A DNA stretch of 64,000 nucleotides from Candidatus Woesearchaeota archaeon (GTDB taxonomy: Archaea > Nanobdellota > Nanobdellia > Woesearchaeales > GW2011-AR4): contig JACPJQ010000003.1 in NCBI GenBank assembly GCA_016187465.1, forward strand, positions 186,001-250,000. The letters run 5' to 3'. Position 1 is the first letter of the stretch. The number at the start of each line of letters is the position of its first letter. The notes below the pieces were generated by a model, which did no database searches, was not told where the DNA came from, and saw only the letters and a program-made list of their open reading frames with translations. A program made the position numbers and the translations under genes. Below are positions 50,868-59,732 of this stretch, piece by piece.

Positions 50868-51233
50868 ATGGAAAAATCAAGTTTACGTTTGCCTGAAATA
50901 TTAGAAAAACTTGCAGGTGGTGTACAAGTAAAGGTTATTCCGACTCAAATCTCAGGTAATATGAACCTATATGATTTCAGCGATACAGTGAGAGATATAG
51001 CAAACAGGTTAGGAATTTCCTTACGTTCAAGTGGCATACAGGAAGACTATGAAGAAAGAAGAAGGGGTTCTTCTGATTGGAGACGATATCATGTTGAATT
51101 TGACTCTCCTGATGATGCAATAAGATTTGCGACGTACGTAAATGAGGGAAAATCAAGCGAATTGAATATGGTTGGATTACCGGATGTTCCCATCGCATAC
51201 CATAGAATTAGAGTTATAGAACGATTAGAGTGA
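50868..51233 (+). CDS. Hypothetical protein
   Basis: 121 residues, soluble. The layout HVEFDSPDDAIRFATYVNEG suggests a small alpha/beta domain, but no family is recognised. AATATTTATAAAG lies upstream. AT-rich. Confidence 0.55.
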   Translation: MEKSSLRLPEILEKLAGGVQVKVIPTQISGNMNLYDFSDTVRDIANRLGISLRSSGIQEDYEERRRGSSDWRRYHVEFDSPDDAIRFATYVNEGKSSELNMVGLPDVPIAYHRIRVIERLE

Positions 51234-51254
51234 AAAAAGCCTCAAATAATAAAT

Positions 51255-51650
51255 CTATTTCCTTCCGAAATAAAAGAACTTGTCAATGCTGACATCCTTT
51301 GGCTCGTAATCCCCGTATCTCGGCCTTACAGGCTCTGAATTCCTTTCAGCTCCGCTTTTGAACTCTTCCTTTCTCTCGTGGTCGGGCCTGCAGTCCACTA
51401 TTTCAACCTCTTTTTTTGGCCTTGAAATCTCTTCTTTATGCTGAGGCTCCACAAGCGTCTTCTGCACAGCATGCGCTTGCGGGGGCTGGAACTGAAGCCT
51501 TGAAATCTGGCTTTTGACAGAGTTTATCTCGCCGGCCATTGAGCACAGGCTCTCTTTAAGCAAGTTTATCTCCTGCTGTAGCTTCTTTGTAGCCATCTCT
51601 ATCATTAATTCAAATCTTTTTTGCGTGAATAAGTCAGCTTGCTGTTCCAT
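51255..51650 (-). CDS. Coiled-coil protein with disordered charged tail
   Basis: About 131 residues from ATG 51650 (an ATG at 51665 is also in frame). Helical coiled coil (about 5-50), then a Pro/Glu/Lys/Arg-rich low-complexity region and a short aromatic end SIDKFFYFGRK. Possibly a scaffold or adaptor; no family recognised. Confidence 0.55.
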   Translation of the reverse strand: MEQQADLFTQKRFELMIEMATKKLQQEINLLKESLCSMAGEINSVKSQISRLQFQPPQAHAVQKTLVEPQHKEEISRPKKEVEIVDCRPDHERKEEFKSGAERNSEPVRPRYGDYEPKDVSIDKFFYFGRK

Positions 51651-51860
51651 TTTTGCACTTTCCAATATTATTATTGTTATATTTTGTTAATGTGAGTTTG
51701 ATGTATTTTCTATTTGTCTTTGTTTCTCACATGACGCATTATTTTGCAATTATTATTTTTAAAAAAATTATTGAATTTTCGTCTAATGTTGAATCGTTAT
51801 TGTGTTTTATATCTTTTCTTTATTCTTGCCACTATATCCTTTAATATCAAATTTAAAAAT

Positions 51861-52613
51861 TTAGTAAGTCGAAAGCTTGTTGCCAAAATTCTCCTTGATG
51901 AACTGCACCATCATGTCGTTTCCTGCAATGGAATAAGATTTCAATGCAGTTGCCAGCAGGCCCTCCCTCAGGCAGACATCTCCCAAAGCGCTAAGCTTTT
52001 CCTTATCATGCGCCAGTTCATATGCTTTGGCGGCATACCCAATCTGCCTTTCCTTTAAGCATTTGTCGCCTATTTCCACGAGCTTGTGGGTGTTGTTTAT
52101 TGCGCTGAAGATTTCAATTGCATAATCCCATTTGTCCTTCTGAAAGCACTCATCTCCTACTTTGCTGAGATTTTCAATGTCGTTGCACAGCCTGAATGCC
52201 TTAATAGCGTCTGCAAAATGCCCGTTCTCAAGGCATTTCTTGCCGATTTTCAGCAAATGATCGTTTGCGTCTGCCAATCTGTAAGTGTCAATTGCATTGC
52301 CAAACAATCCCACTTCATCATAATGCTCGCCAACTTCGACAAGCCTCTGCCTGTTGCCCGCCAAAATAAATGCTTTCACCGCGTCATTCATGCTGCCTCT
52401 TCTGATGTATTCTTCGCCTAAAGCGTTAAGGAGCTTTGATTTGGTGTTCTCGTCAAACATTGAAAGATTTACATTGTCAATGCCTTTCTCCAAAAGCACA
52501 GGCACAATCCTCTTGAAATTCTCCATGTCCTGCGATTTGGACATGAACTTCTCATTGGAGTCCGCAATCTCAGAAACCATCTTCTTGACTATCATATCTT
52601 CATCAACTGGCAT
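51861..52613 (-). CDS. Helical-repeat (TPR-like) protein
   Basis: 250 residues, about six tandem helix-pair repeats with the unit A-I/V-x-x-x-x-L-A-x-x-x-x-x-L-x-x-x-G-x-x-C/H (for example AIDTYRLADANDHLLKIGKKC, AIKAFRLCNDIENLSKVGDEC, AIEIFSAINNTHKLVEIGDKC). Solenoid scaffold for protein binding. Paralogue of the short gene at 9769-10155, which shares its first and last segments. Partner unknown; ftsZ is two genes upstream on the same strand. Confidence 0.75.
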   Translation of the reverse strand: MPVDEDMIVKKMVSEIADSNEKFMSKSQDMENFKRIVPVLLEKGIDNVNLSMFDENTKSKLLNALGEEYIRRGSMNDAVKAFILAGNRQRLVEVGEHYDEVGLFGNAIDTYRLADANDHLLKIGKKCLENGHFADAIKAFRLCNDIENLSKVGDECFQKDKWDYAIEIFSAINNTHKLVEIGDKCLKERQIGYAAKAYELAHDKEKLSALGDVCLREGLLATALKSYSIAGNDMMVQFIKENFGNKLSTY

Positions 52614-52648
52614 TTTTGGTCACCTTTTTTTTGGTTATTTTTGTTTAT

Positions 52649-52966
52649 CTACCCTGAAACATCATAAAAAATTATGTCGAAAGCAGCATCTGCCTCAATA
52701 TGGCGACCTTTCATGGAAGACACACCTCTTGTGGACACTTGACTTTCAGATTGGTCGTCTTTAATTATATTTGATTTTCTTTCTGATCTCTCATAAAAGT
52801 TACTTAACAAAGATGAATAAAGCAGAGCTGTTGCTTCTTGATTTTCTGCAATTAACTTAAATTTTGCACCTTCACTTGGTATTACTAACTCAGCATAATT
52901 TATGTGTTTAAACTCTAATTCTTTAACTTTCCCAGTAAATTGTAGCGACTTTTTGAGCCAAGCCAT
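52649..52966 (-). CDS. Hypothetical protein
   Basis: 105 residues: basic N terminus, beta-like middle, charged low-complexity segment SERKSNIIKDDQSESQVST, and hydrophobic end AAFDIIFYDVSG. No family recognised. Lies between ftsZ and the helical-repeat gene, all on the minus strand. Confidence 0.5.
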   Translation of the reverse strand: MAWLKKSLQFTGKVKELEFKHINYAELVIPSEGAKFKLIAENQEATALLYSSLLSNFYERSERKSNIIKDDQSESQVSTRGVSSMKGRHIEADAAFDIIFYDVSG

Positions 52967-53014
52967 TTTACCCTATTTTAAACAAAATGTTCAAAAATTA
53001 TAAAAAAATTAAAT

Positions 53015-54094
53015 TTAATCAGCGAAGTAGTCTATTCCAAGCTCGTCGCTGAATTTTTTGGCCTCAAGCACTCTTGTTTTCTTGTCTCCTTTTCCAAGTA
53101 TCCATGGCGAGTTCACGCCTGTGATAATTGTCATGACAGCAAGCTTGCCCTTCATGGCCTCTGAAACCCTTGCTCCCCAGATGACGTTTGCATCCTGGTC
53201 AAGGCTTTCTGTGACCAGCTCGCCTATCCTGTTTACCTCGTCAAGAGTCATATCCGGGCCGCCTTCGACATGAATCAAAGCGCCTGTTGCTCCCTTGTAG
53301 CTTATCTCAAGCAATGGATTGCTTAAAGCTCCTTTGACAGCTTCTTCCACTCTGTTTGTAGTGTCAGAAACGCCAACGCCGATGGCAGCAACCCCGCCGT
53401 CCTGCATTATTGCCTTTACATCCGCATAATCCAGGTTGACCAGTGATGGAACTGCAATTGTCTCTACAATCCCTCTTATCATTGTTGCCACTAGCTCGTT
53501 TGCAACTGCAAAAGCCTGCTGCACAGGCAAATTGCCTGCAATGTTTACCAGCCTGTTGTTATCAATTACAATCACTGTGTCGGATGTCTGCCTTAGCTGC
53601 TGCAGTCCAAATTCTGCCTTGTCGATCCTTGCCCTTTCAATCTTGAATGGCATTGTAACTGTTCCAATGACAATAGCGCCTGCATCTTTTGCTACCTGCG
53701 CGACTACAGGAGCAGCTCCTGTTCCTGTTCCTCCGCCCATTCCTGCGCATACAAACACCATGTCAGAGCCTTTCAGAACATCTTTGACTTCCTGAATAGT
53801 CTCCTGTGCAGCCTTGGCTCCTTTGTCCGGGAATCCTCCACAGCCTAATCCTCTTGTAAGCTCTTTTCCGATCAGAAATCTCTTGTCAGATTCAGTAATC
53901 TCCAGATGCTGCTTGTCTGTGTTGCAGGCAATTATTTCCGCTCCTCTAATTCCTTTCCTGTAAAGCCAGCTCACCATGTTGCTGCCAGCTCCGCCACAGC
54001 CAATCACTTTAATATTAGCATGGCCTACCTGCAAATCGTCGTTTTGCGCAACTCCTTGTTTTAGCGCACTTTCAATAACAAAATCCATTCCCAT
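53015..54094 (-). CDS. ftsZ: Cell-division GTPase FtsZ
   Basis: 359 residues from ATG 54094, preceded by GAGGTGA; a longer frame to 54139 is rejected. [33 protein letters not shown], tubulin signature [14 protein letters not shown], and T7-loop-like [20 protein letters not shown]. Forms the constriction ring. The promoter carries a 14-bp palindrome 11 nt upstream of the TATA box, shared with the VTT-like gene. Confidence 0.97.
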   Translation of the reverse strand: MGMDFVIESALKQGVAQNDDLQVGHANIKVIGCGGAGSNMVSWLYRKGIRGAEIIACNTDKQHLEITESDKRFLIGKELTRGLGCGGFPDKGAKAAQETIQEVKDVLKGSDMVFVCAGMGGGTGTGAAPVVAQVAKDAGAIVIGTVTMPFKIERARIDKAEFGLQQLRQTSDTVIVIDNNRLVNIAGNLPVQQAFAVANELVATMIRGIVETIAVPSLVNLDYADVKAIMQDGGVAAIGVGVSDTTNRVEEAVKGALSNPLLEISYKGATGALIHVEGGPDMTLDEVNRIGELVTESLDQDANVIWGARVSEAMKGKLAVMTIITGVNSPWILGKGDKKTRVLEAKKFSDELGIDYFAD

Positions 54095-54177
54095 CTTATT
54101 CACCTCAGCTTTAGCCTTTTTTAAGTATTCAAAACCCAATCTTTTTCAAAATTGGAGTAGTCTTAATATATGAACTA

Positions 54178-54212
54178 GTATATAAAGATTACTATTTTGT
54201 ATACTGGTATAC
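54178..54212 (-). promoter_or_regulatory. ftsZ promoter: TATA box plus 14-bp GTATAC palindrome
   Basis: GTATACTGGTATAC at 54199-54212, 11-nt spacer, then GTATATAAAG (54178-54187), which on the minus strand reads as a TATA box. Identical palindrome and spacing at 27128-27162. Position upstream of TATA suits an activator or a BRE-overlapping regulator. Confidence 0.6.
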
Positions 54213-54347
54213 ATCATTAAAATCTAAGAAAAGTGAGTTATTTTCTATATTGAAATATAATATTTGGTTTATAAATGGAAAGACAGACTATTGGGAAGTG
54301 GTGAAAAAGAAAGATTTAAAAGATGAGTTACACTTCCTTTTTGTACA

Positions 54348-54641
54348 ATGATAAGTGTAAGAGATGTTCCTAAGCCAGGAGAGAGAAAACCTGGCGAATT
54401 TGATATGATTATCGCATGGTTTCCAACGCCTCTATTACCAATTGAAGAAAGAATCTTGTGCGAGAGAGGTGCAACAATTGATGAAGTTGTTGGTCAGAAA
54501 GGTTATCTTATCCAAGGCTCACTAGGAACATTATCTTATGAGAAAGCACAAGAATTGAAAGAATATTATTTAAAACAAATAAAACAAAATCCTAAAGAAA
54601 GGTGCCTTGCTTTTTATGCTGTAGGTAGGACTCATCAATAA
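54348..54641 (+). CDS. Hypothetical protein
   Basis: 97-residue soluble protein (MISVRDVPKPGERKPGEFDMIIAWF..., SYEKAQELKEYYLKQIKQ). TTTAAAAG lies about 32 nt upstream. No family recognised. The following orphan starts 10 nt downstream. Confidence 0.5.
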   Translation: MISVRDVPKPGERKPGEFDMIIAWFPTPLLPIEERILCERGATIDEVVGQKGYLIQGSLGTLSYEKAQELKEYYLKQIKQNPKERCLAFYAVGRTHQ

Positions 54642-54651
54642 TCAAAGTAAA

Positions 54652-55032
54652 ATGGCTTTTAAAAATCATTCACAGATAGAAGAATTAAAGTTGTCGGAAA
54701 GAGTATTATGGAATAAAAGAGTTGGAAGAAAAAAAGGAAATCCTTTAGGAATCGAAACACCCCTCGGGCATTCCTACTCAATGATTCTTGAAGAATTAGC
54801 AAGTGAAAATTTGGATTCAACTCCGAATCCGGGAGAATTCTTACAGCATATCAAAGATGGCTTAATTCTGAGGGGCAATGCTTATGAATCAAGAAGAACT
54901 ACATTTGAAACACCTTGTTTTTCATCGTCATATACTTATCCTATCAAAACTTATATGGAAATGAAGGGGCTAAGCCAAAAAGCTCAAGCTAAAATAATGA
55001 AAGAAATATTGGGGGTAGATGCAGGGTATTAA
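54652..55032 (+). CDS. Hypothetical protein
   Basis: 126-residue basic soluble protein with GNPLGIETPLGHSYSMILEELA and a C-terminal helix (MKGLSQKAQAKIMKEILG). Likely one unit with the preceding orphan. Not recognised. Divergent ftsZ and downstream hicAB flank this pair. Confidence 0.5.
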   Translation: MAFKNHSQIEELKLSERVLWNKRVGRKKGNPLGIETPLGHSYSMILEELASENLDSTPNPGEFLQHIKDGLILRGNAYESRRTTFETPCFSSSYTYPIKTYMEMKGLSQKAQAKIMKEILGVDAGY

Positions 55033-55059
55033 GCAGTTTCTCAATAATCAAACTCTAAC

Positions 55060-55290
55060 TTACTTCTCCTGAATTTCAAAAAATTCTTCTCTTGTAAGCC
55101 CAGCTTCCCTTATTATTGCTCTTAATGTACCTTTTGCAATTTCATTATGATTGGGAATGGTTAGCCTTCTGTGCGGAGCATCTTTCTGCCGAAGAATAAC
55201 ATGGCTACCTGTCTGATGGTCAATTTCATAACCAACTTTGGCAAAAACTTTAACTAACTCTTTTCCAGAAATGAGTGGAAGTTTAGGCAT
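55060..55290 (-). CDS. hicA: HicA-family toxin (mRNA interferase)
   Basis: 76 residues of the dsRBD-like YcfA/HicA fold: SGKELVKVFAKVGYEIDHQTGSHVILRQ with the catalytic histidine in GSH, then RRLTIPNHNEIAKGTLRAIIREAGLTREEF. Overlaps hicB by 8 nt in the order hicB-hicA on the minus strand, so antitoxin is made first. Confidence 0.92.
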   Translation of the reverse strand: MPKLPLISGKELVKVFAKVGYEIDHQTGSHVILRQKDAPHRRLTIPNHNEIAKGTLRAIIREAGLTREEFFEIQEK

Positions 55291-55495
55291 TTACTTCTAC
55301 CATTTCTTCTTCGATAGAAGGAGGAACTGGCTCGTTATGTTTCTTGAGGCTTTCTAAGTATCCCTTGATTGCGTCCTTAATGTTGTTTAGAGCTTCTTTT
55401 CTGTCTTTACCTTGGGATATACAGCCAGGCAAAGAAGGGCATTCTGCCATGAAAATCCCGTCTTCATCCTGTTCTAAAATGATTCTATATTTCAT
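55283..55495 (-). CDS. hicB: HicB-family antitoxin
   Basis: 70 residues: YRIILEQDEDGIFMAECPSLPGCISQGKDRKEALNNIKDAIKGYLESLKKHNEPVP, the partially degraded RNase H-like fold that masks HicA. No C-terminal HTH or RHH domain is visible, so autoregulation would need another factor. Confidence 0.92.
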   Translation of the reverse strand: MKYRIILEQDEDGIFMAECPSLPGCISQGKDRKEALNNIKDAIKGYLESLKKHNEPVPPSIEEEMVEVNA

Positions 55496-55533
55496 AAGAG
55501 AACATTAATTATGTTCTATTTATAATTTTTGTT

Positions 55534-55869
55534 TCAATAATCAAACCTCGGGTCTGAAGAATCCCTTATCAGATCATTCTCGTCCTTGTACCTCTTGACC
55601 AGCATCAGCTTTGTTTTATTGCAGTAAGGGCATTTTATGGCTTTTGGCGAGCCTTTCCTGACTGAGAACTTGAACCTGCACGATACGCAGATGAATTTTA
55701 TGGTTTCGCCCTGCTCTGACTTTTCAAGCGTTAACTTTTCCTTTCGCTCAAGCTTGCCCTGCTTCTCAAGGCACCCTATACATATCAGTTTATGATTGTG
55801 ATCATATTTGATATTCTCAAAGTTAAATTCCCTTTTGCACCTTGAACAATTGTATAACGATAAAGGCAT
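55534..55869 (-). CDS. Two-zinc-ribbon protein
   Basis: About 111 residues from ATG 55869 (55878 also in frame). Two Cys4 zinc ribbons: CSRC...CIGC (about 6-32) and CVSC...CPYC (about 60-83), separated by a charged linker. Such proteins bind nucleic acid or act in transcription or translation; the second ribbon resembles hydrogenase/NrdR-like ribbons. Function unknown. Confidence 0.7.
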   Translation of the reverse strand: MPLSLYNCSRCKREFNFENIKYDHNHKLICIGCLEKQGKLERKEKLTLEKSEQGETIKFICVSCRFKFSVRKGSPKAIKCPYCNKTKLMLVKRYKDENDLIRDSSDPRFDY

Positions 55870-56024
55870 TTCCCACACCTAACCAGCTCAGTTAGGTTGT
55901 AATTATAAATAATTTGCGGTTTTAAAAAGTTTAACGCAATGGTTGAAATTTAGTATCTGATTATGTGCGCACTGCAGTGTTAAAACATACATTACCCATA
56001 AAAAATCCAAACTATAAAGGCTGA

Positions 56025-57548
56025 TTACCTTTTCCCCTTCTCAATCTCTTCTGTTATGTGCTCTATCTCGCGCATATCGGTAATGTCATGCTCCTGTTTT
56101 TTGGGCGAAATATTTTTGTCGATGAACTTCAGCAGTCTTTTTGTATAAATTTTTTCGTCTTTTTTTGCGGGTTTTTTCAATGCGTCCTCTTTTGATTGCT
56201 GCTTTGAATAATGCTTTTCCTCTTCATGCTTATGATACTTGCCAATGACTTCAAAGACAAGCCCTTCGCTCGGCCTTATGGTAAGGTATCTTTTAAAAAA
56301 GGAGTGCCCGATGCCCATTTCTATCAACCTTGCCTCTTTCATGGTCGGCAGCATAAGCAGTGAAACAAGCAGCCTTAAGATTCCGGATATTAAAAACACA
56401 AGAGGGATGCTTGAAAGAAAAATCCATGTTGGAAGGACATTTACCAAGATACCTCCAAATGCAGCTCCTGCAAAAATTGCCATGCTTTCAAAGAATTTAT
56501 AGTATGCAATGCACCTTACCCTGTTTTCCGGCTTTACAGCATCAAATATGAAGTTTGAAGAGCTTAAGTTGAATGCCGCCCACGAGACTCCGGAGAATGC
56601 TTCAACGATAATCAAATAATAAAAATTGGAAGAGAAAAGCCAGAAAAAAGGGATTAGCGGCGTAAGCGCCCCGCCGATGTATAGAATAGATTTTGTGCCG
56701 CGCTTGTCTATCATACTGCCCCAGATCCCCACCGCAACAAAGCTGGCTACAAGCTCTGCAGCAACAGTCATCGTAAACTGCAGGTATGTGAACTTTAAGT
56801 CTTTAAGGAGGTAGACGGCAAAAAAAGGGGCTGCTATGCTTGTTGCAAACTTAAACAATGTGATGTAGCTGACAAAATGGCCATAGTTGGTTTTGTCCAT
56901 CCTCTTCACAAAGTCAAAAAGCGAGAACTTTTCCTCGTGAGCCAAATCAGGCTGAGGATTCATTATCATGGATTTGAAAACACCGGAGAGTGTTCTTCCG
57001 ATAAATGCAAGAGCAAACAAAATTGAAAAGCCCAAATATGGATTCTTTAAAGAGAAATAGTTTAATATAAAGCCGGCTGCCAAAGCAGACACAAAAGAAG
57101 CAGCGCCGATAATCTTGTTCCTAAGCCCGAAAAACCTGCCTCTCTCGTAAGTCGGCACTATGTCGCCCAGCAGGGAATTGCCTATCGGCTGCATTATCTG
57201 AACAAGCATTGCCTGCAGTGATACATATACAATAAGCAGGTATTTCTGGTTTGGCGTTGCATAGGGGATGAGCAGCAATGGAATCCATAATATTGCATGC
57301 AAAAAAGAGCTGATAACGAGTATCTTCCGCCTGTCTTTCATAACTTCAAGAAGCTTTGCCACAAAAAGCTGAATAAAAGCCCCAACTATCTGGGGAATGT
57401 AAGTCAGCGCTGCAATCATCCCGACAGAAGCATTCAGCGCAACTGCAAAAGGAGTCAGGAAAGAAGCTGTAAGCCCGTCCATAACCGCAAAAGAAGCCCC
57501 GTCATAAAGCGAATATTTCAGGCTCTTTTTCACAACGTCTTCTGCCAT
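56025..57548 (-). CDS. Major facilitator superfamily transporter
   Basis: 507 residues from ATG 57548, preceded by GGGTGA; twelve hydrophobic helices and a charged C-terminal cytoplasmic extension (about 425-507, Lys/Glu-rich). Helix 2-3 loop AKLLEVMKDRRKILV fits the MFS motif. Substrate not predictable. Confidence 0.85.
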   Translation of the reverse strand: MAEDVVKKSLKYSLYDGASFAVMDGLTASFLTPFAVALNASVGMIAALTYIPQIVGAFIQLFVAKLLEVMKDRRKILVISSFLHAILWIPLLLIPYATPNQKYLLIVYVSLQAMLVQIMQPIGNSLLGDIVPTYERGRFFGLRNKIIGAASFVSALAAGFILNYFSLKNPYLGFSILFALAFIGRTLSGVFKSMIMNPQPDLAHEEKFSLFDFVKRMDKTNYGHFVSYITLFKFATSIAAPFFAVYLLKDLKFTYLQFTMTVAAELVASFVAVGIWGSMIDKRGTKSILYIGGALTPLIPFFWLFSSNFYYLIIVEAFSGVSWAAFNLSSSNFIFDAVKPENRVRCIAYYKFFESMAIFAGAAFGGILVNVLPTWIFLSSIPLVFLISGILRLLVSLLMLPTMKEARLIEMGIGHSFFKRYLTIRPSEGLVFEVIGKYHKHEEEKHYSKQQSKEDALKKPAKKDEKIYTKRLLKFIDKNISPKKQEHDITDMREIEHITEEIEKGKR

Positions 57549-57595
57549 AAAAATCACCCAGTTCAAGAATTAGCTTAAGGATATGCCTTTTGTTT

Positions 57596-57694
57596 TTACT
57601 CCTCTCTCTTCAGAGTCTCGCCGCATTCCGGGCAGTAACCCTCCTGCACATCAACCTCTGATCCGCACAAAGGGCACTCAAGTGTCGGTTTCAT
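57596..57694 (-). CDS. Tiny zinc-ribbon protein
   Basis: 32 residues from ATG 57694: MKPTLECPLCGSEV...GYCPECGETLKREE, a single CxxC...CxxC zinc ribbon. The frame extends upstream, but AAATATTTAAATTT at about 57717-57730 gives a TATA box at the right distance for a leaderless start at 57694, and the upstream extension is not protein-like. Function unknown; possibly nucleic-acid binding. Confidence 0.6.
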   Translation of the reverse strand: MKPTLECPLCGSEVDVQEGYCPECGETLKREE

Positions 57695-57788
57695 TTTAAT
57701 CAGCTTGATGTTACCTATCAAATATTTAAATTTAACTCTCCCGAATGGCCGATCCCATATAGGTTTGGATTTGGGAAAAGGGGGAATA

Positions 57789-58775
57789 CTACTGCCCAAT
57801 CCTGTAAATTCCGGGCTGCATAAACACTTTGTCTGTCCTTACTGCAATTCCTTTTTCAAGCATCATTTCTTCTGAGCTTATTTGCGCAGCGCCCAAGGCG
57901 ATTAATTCATTTTTTAATGTCATTATTGCAACAACTTCGTCTTTGCTTATTTTATCGTTCAGCTTGCTTATGCCGGGAACTTTTAAGTCAACACCATGGC
58001 AGATGCTTTCAACTGTCGTGTCAAAAACCCAAATTTTAGGCAGATGGTCTGCACCATTCTCAACAGGCTGGATTGCCTTTCTTAGAAACTTTTCATTTTG
58101 CTCTTCTTTCCAAAAATAATAGGCATCAGTCAATTCGTGCAGCGTGAACAAAGTTGATTCGTCAAAAGGGCCTGCCTTTGTTCTCCTAAGCTCCGCCATA
58201 TGCGCTCCTGTTCCCAATTTCTGCCCAAGGTCGTGGATTAATTTTCTTATGTATGTTCCCGCCTCAGTCCCGACTTTAAATAAAACATCTTTATCGTCTA
58301 TTTCCAGAATGTCAAGATAATAAATACTTCTTGTCCTCAATTGCCTTTTGACAGAGCTTTTTAACGGCGGCATCTGCCTTATTTTTCCTATAAAATTTTT
58401 GCTGATTGCTTCTTTCAAGGTTTTTTCATCGACATCCTTATGGAGATGCATTATCGCAACATACTCTTTTCCTGCTGTAAGCAGTGTCTGGACAATTCTC
58501 GTGGCTCTTCCTAAAGCGACTGGAAGAACACCGACCACTGCTGGATCGAGGGTCCCAGAATGCCCGCTCTTGTTTATGTGCAGTATTTTTTGAACATAAT
58601 CCGATACTTGGTGTGATGTGGGCCCTTTAGGCTTGTCTATGTTCACAATTCCATAATCTATTGTTTCTTCAGTTTTTCTTTCTTCAGGCCTGCAGCCGTA
58701 TCTCTCGTCTGTTTCAGCTTCTTTTCTTAAGAGAATTTTTCTTTCTATTCTTTCGAATGGAAGCAATGATTGCAT
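57789..58775 (-). CDS. cbf5: Pseudouridine synthase Cbf5 (H/ACA RNP catalytic subunit)
   Basis: 328 residues: LPFERIERKILLRKEAETDERYGCRPEER start, IDKPKGPTSHQVSDYVQ, catalytic aspartate in GHSGTLDPAVVGVLPVALG, RTRSIYYLDILE, GTYIRKLIHDLG, and a C-terminal PUA domain (about 245-325). Acts with L7Ae, Nop10 and Gar1 on guide RNAs to make pseudouridine in rRNA. Confidence 0.96.
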   Translation of the reverse strand: MQSLLPFERIERKILLRKEAETDERYGCRPEERKTEETIDYGIVNIDKPKGPTSHQVSDYVQKILHINKSGHSGTLDPAVVGVLPVALGRATRIVQTLLTAGKEYVAIMHLHKDVDEKTLKEAISKNFIGKIRQMPPLKSSVKRQLRTRSIYYLDILEIDDKDVLFKVGTEAGTYIRKLIHDLGQKLGTGAHMAELRRTKAGPFDESTLFTLHELTDAYYFWKEEQNEKFLRKAIQPVENGADHLPKIWVFDTTVESICHGVDLKVPGISKLNDKISKDEVVAIMTLKNELIALGAAQISSEEMMLEKGIAVRTDKVFMQPGIYRIGQ

Positions 58776-58818
58776 AAACGGAGAATACGTTTTTGGTTAA
58801 TAAAGTTAATTGATTTTG

Positions 58819-59370
58819 CTAAACGCTCTTCGGCGCAGTCGGATGCGCTTCCTGCTGCTTTGGCATTGCTGGCATTTTCGGGGCATGATGCTTTGGATGC
58901 TCTTTCTGCAGCTCCCTTATCTCTTCCTTTTCAATCTTCTTCGCTTCTTCTGCTTTTTCTTCCTTGGATTCCTTTAATTCTGATTCGAGCTTTTCCTGGG
59001 TCTTTTCCTTGAATTCCGCTTCCTTGGTTATTTTTTCTCCCGCTTTGGACGGTTTTTTCTTCTCCTCGGCTTTCGGCTCTTCTTTCGGAACGCCTACAAG
59101 TTCGACAAAAACCTTTCCTTTGTCGTCCTTGGTTGCGTTGACTTTTAATTTATGCGGCGGGTTTTTGGCGCCGTGAGTCCATACTGCAAGATTCAGGTAT
59201 TTGCCGACAGCAATTTCATTTGACTTCATATGCTTTGAAACAAATTCGATTACTGCCTTCATCGCCTTGTTTGCTTTCTTGAACGGGGGAACCTTCAGAG
59301 TCTCCCTTCTAAGCGGGATTGTGTAAACCCTTTCCAGTACTTTTTTTGGTGATTCTTCTTTCTTTGCCAT
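58819..59370 (-). CDS. rpl31e: Ribosomal protein L31e with long charged C-terminal extension
   Basis: 183 residues. The first ~95 are L31e (ERVYTIPLRRETLKVPPFKKANKAMKAVIEFVSKHMKSNEIAVGKYLNLAVWTHGAKNPPHKLKVNA). The remaining ~85 are Lys/Glu/Ala-rich with a His/Pro/Met end (EHPKHHAPKMPAMPKQ), absent from typical 90-100-residue L31e. The tail is probably a helical or disordered extension on the ribosome surface. Confidence 0.93.
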   Translation of the reverse strand: MAKKEESPKKVLERVYTIPLRRETLKVPPFKKANKAMKAVIEFVSKHMKSNEIAVGKYLNLAVWTHGAKNPPHKLKVNATKDDKGKVFVELVGVPKEEPKAEEKKKPSKAGEKITKEAEFKEKTQEKLESELKESKEEKAEEAKKIEKEEIRELQKEHPKHHAPKMPAMPKQQEAHPTAPKSV

Positions 59371-59374
59371 TTCA

Positions 59375-59586
59375 TCAAATTTTGTATACTATGTGTCGGC
59401 ACATAGTGCCTGGTCTTTTACGAAAATTGCTTTCTTCAATAGTGTTTATTGCTTCTTCTATCTTCTTCTTTAAAGCATTATCAACACTGCCTCTCTTCTC
59501 GTCAGCGGTTATTAACGCATAAAGCATCCCATCGGTAACGCTTGTATAGTAAAGGACACAAGTTTTTAGACAAAAATATGTCCTTT
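59375..59586 (-). pseudogene. Remnant coding fragment between rpl39e and rpl31e
   Basis: An open frame without a good start, reading ...TSVTDGMLYALITADEKRGSVDNALKKKIEEAINTIEESNFRKRPGTMCRH..., ending at TGA 59375-59377. The end, F-x-x-RPG-x-x-CR, faintly recalls the C terminus of Cas4/RecB-type nucleases, but the downstream cysteines are gone. Its 5' part runs through hairpin-repeat copy B. Probably debris; product not assigned. Confidence 0.4.
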
Positions 59587-59630
59587 ACTCATTACGAACG
59601 GACAACTATTGTATAATTATTTTTGTCCGT
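59548..59630 (-). repeat. Two-hairpin intergenic repeat, copy B
   Basis: AGTAAAGGACA (59548-59558) with TGTCCTTTACT (59579-59589), and ACGGACAA (59598-59605) with TTGTCCGT (59623-59630). On the minus strand the order and sequence match copy A at 10697-10788, including ACAATAGTTGTC and TTGTGTC(C/T)TTTAC. Lies in the gap between rpl39e and rpl31e. Confidence 0.65.
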
Positions 59631-59732
59631 GAGTATAGTTACATAAAAAGTTGCTCCATCGTGTTGGATAGGTTGCTTTATCAGTGATGTTGGTCCCCTT
59701 ATGCCCGTAAGTTCTTCCATATATGTTGTCAT
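59592..59732 (-). CDS. Possible 46-aa protein directly after rpl39e
   Basis: ATG 59732 lies 2 nt after the rpl39e stop, with GGCGTGA just before it; stop TAA 59592-59594. Peptide MTTYMEELTGIRGPTSLIKQ...GATFYVTILTDKNNYTIVVRS is mixed and strand-like. Its last third coincides with the hairpin repeat, so it may instead be the 5' part of a gene interrupted by the repeat. Not recognised. Confidence 0.35.
   Translation of the reverse strand: MTTYMEELTGIRGPTSLIKQPIQHDGATFYVTILTDKNNYTIVVRS

Noticed and set aside
57695-57799. 35-residue upstream extension of the tiny zinc-ribbon protein
   Set aside because: It crosses a TATA box and overlaps the cbf5 end; the peptide is not protein-like.
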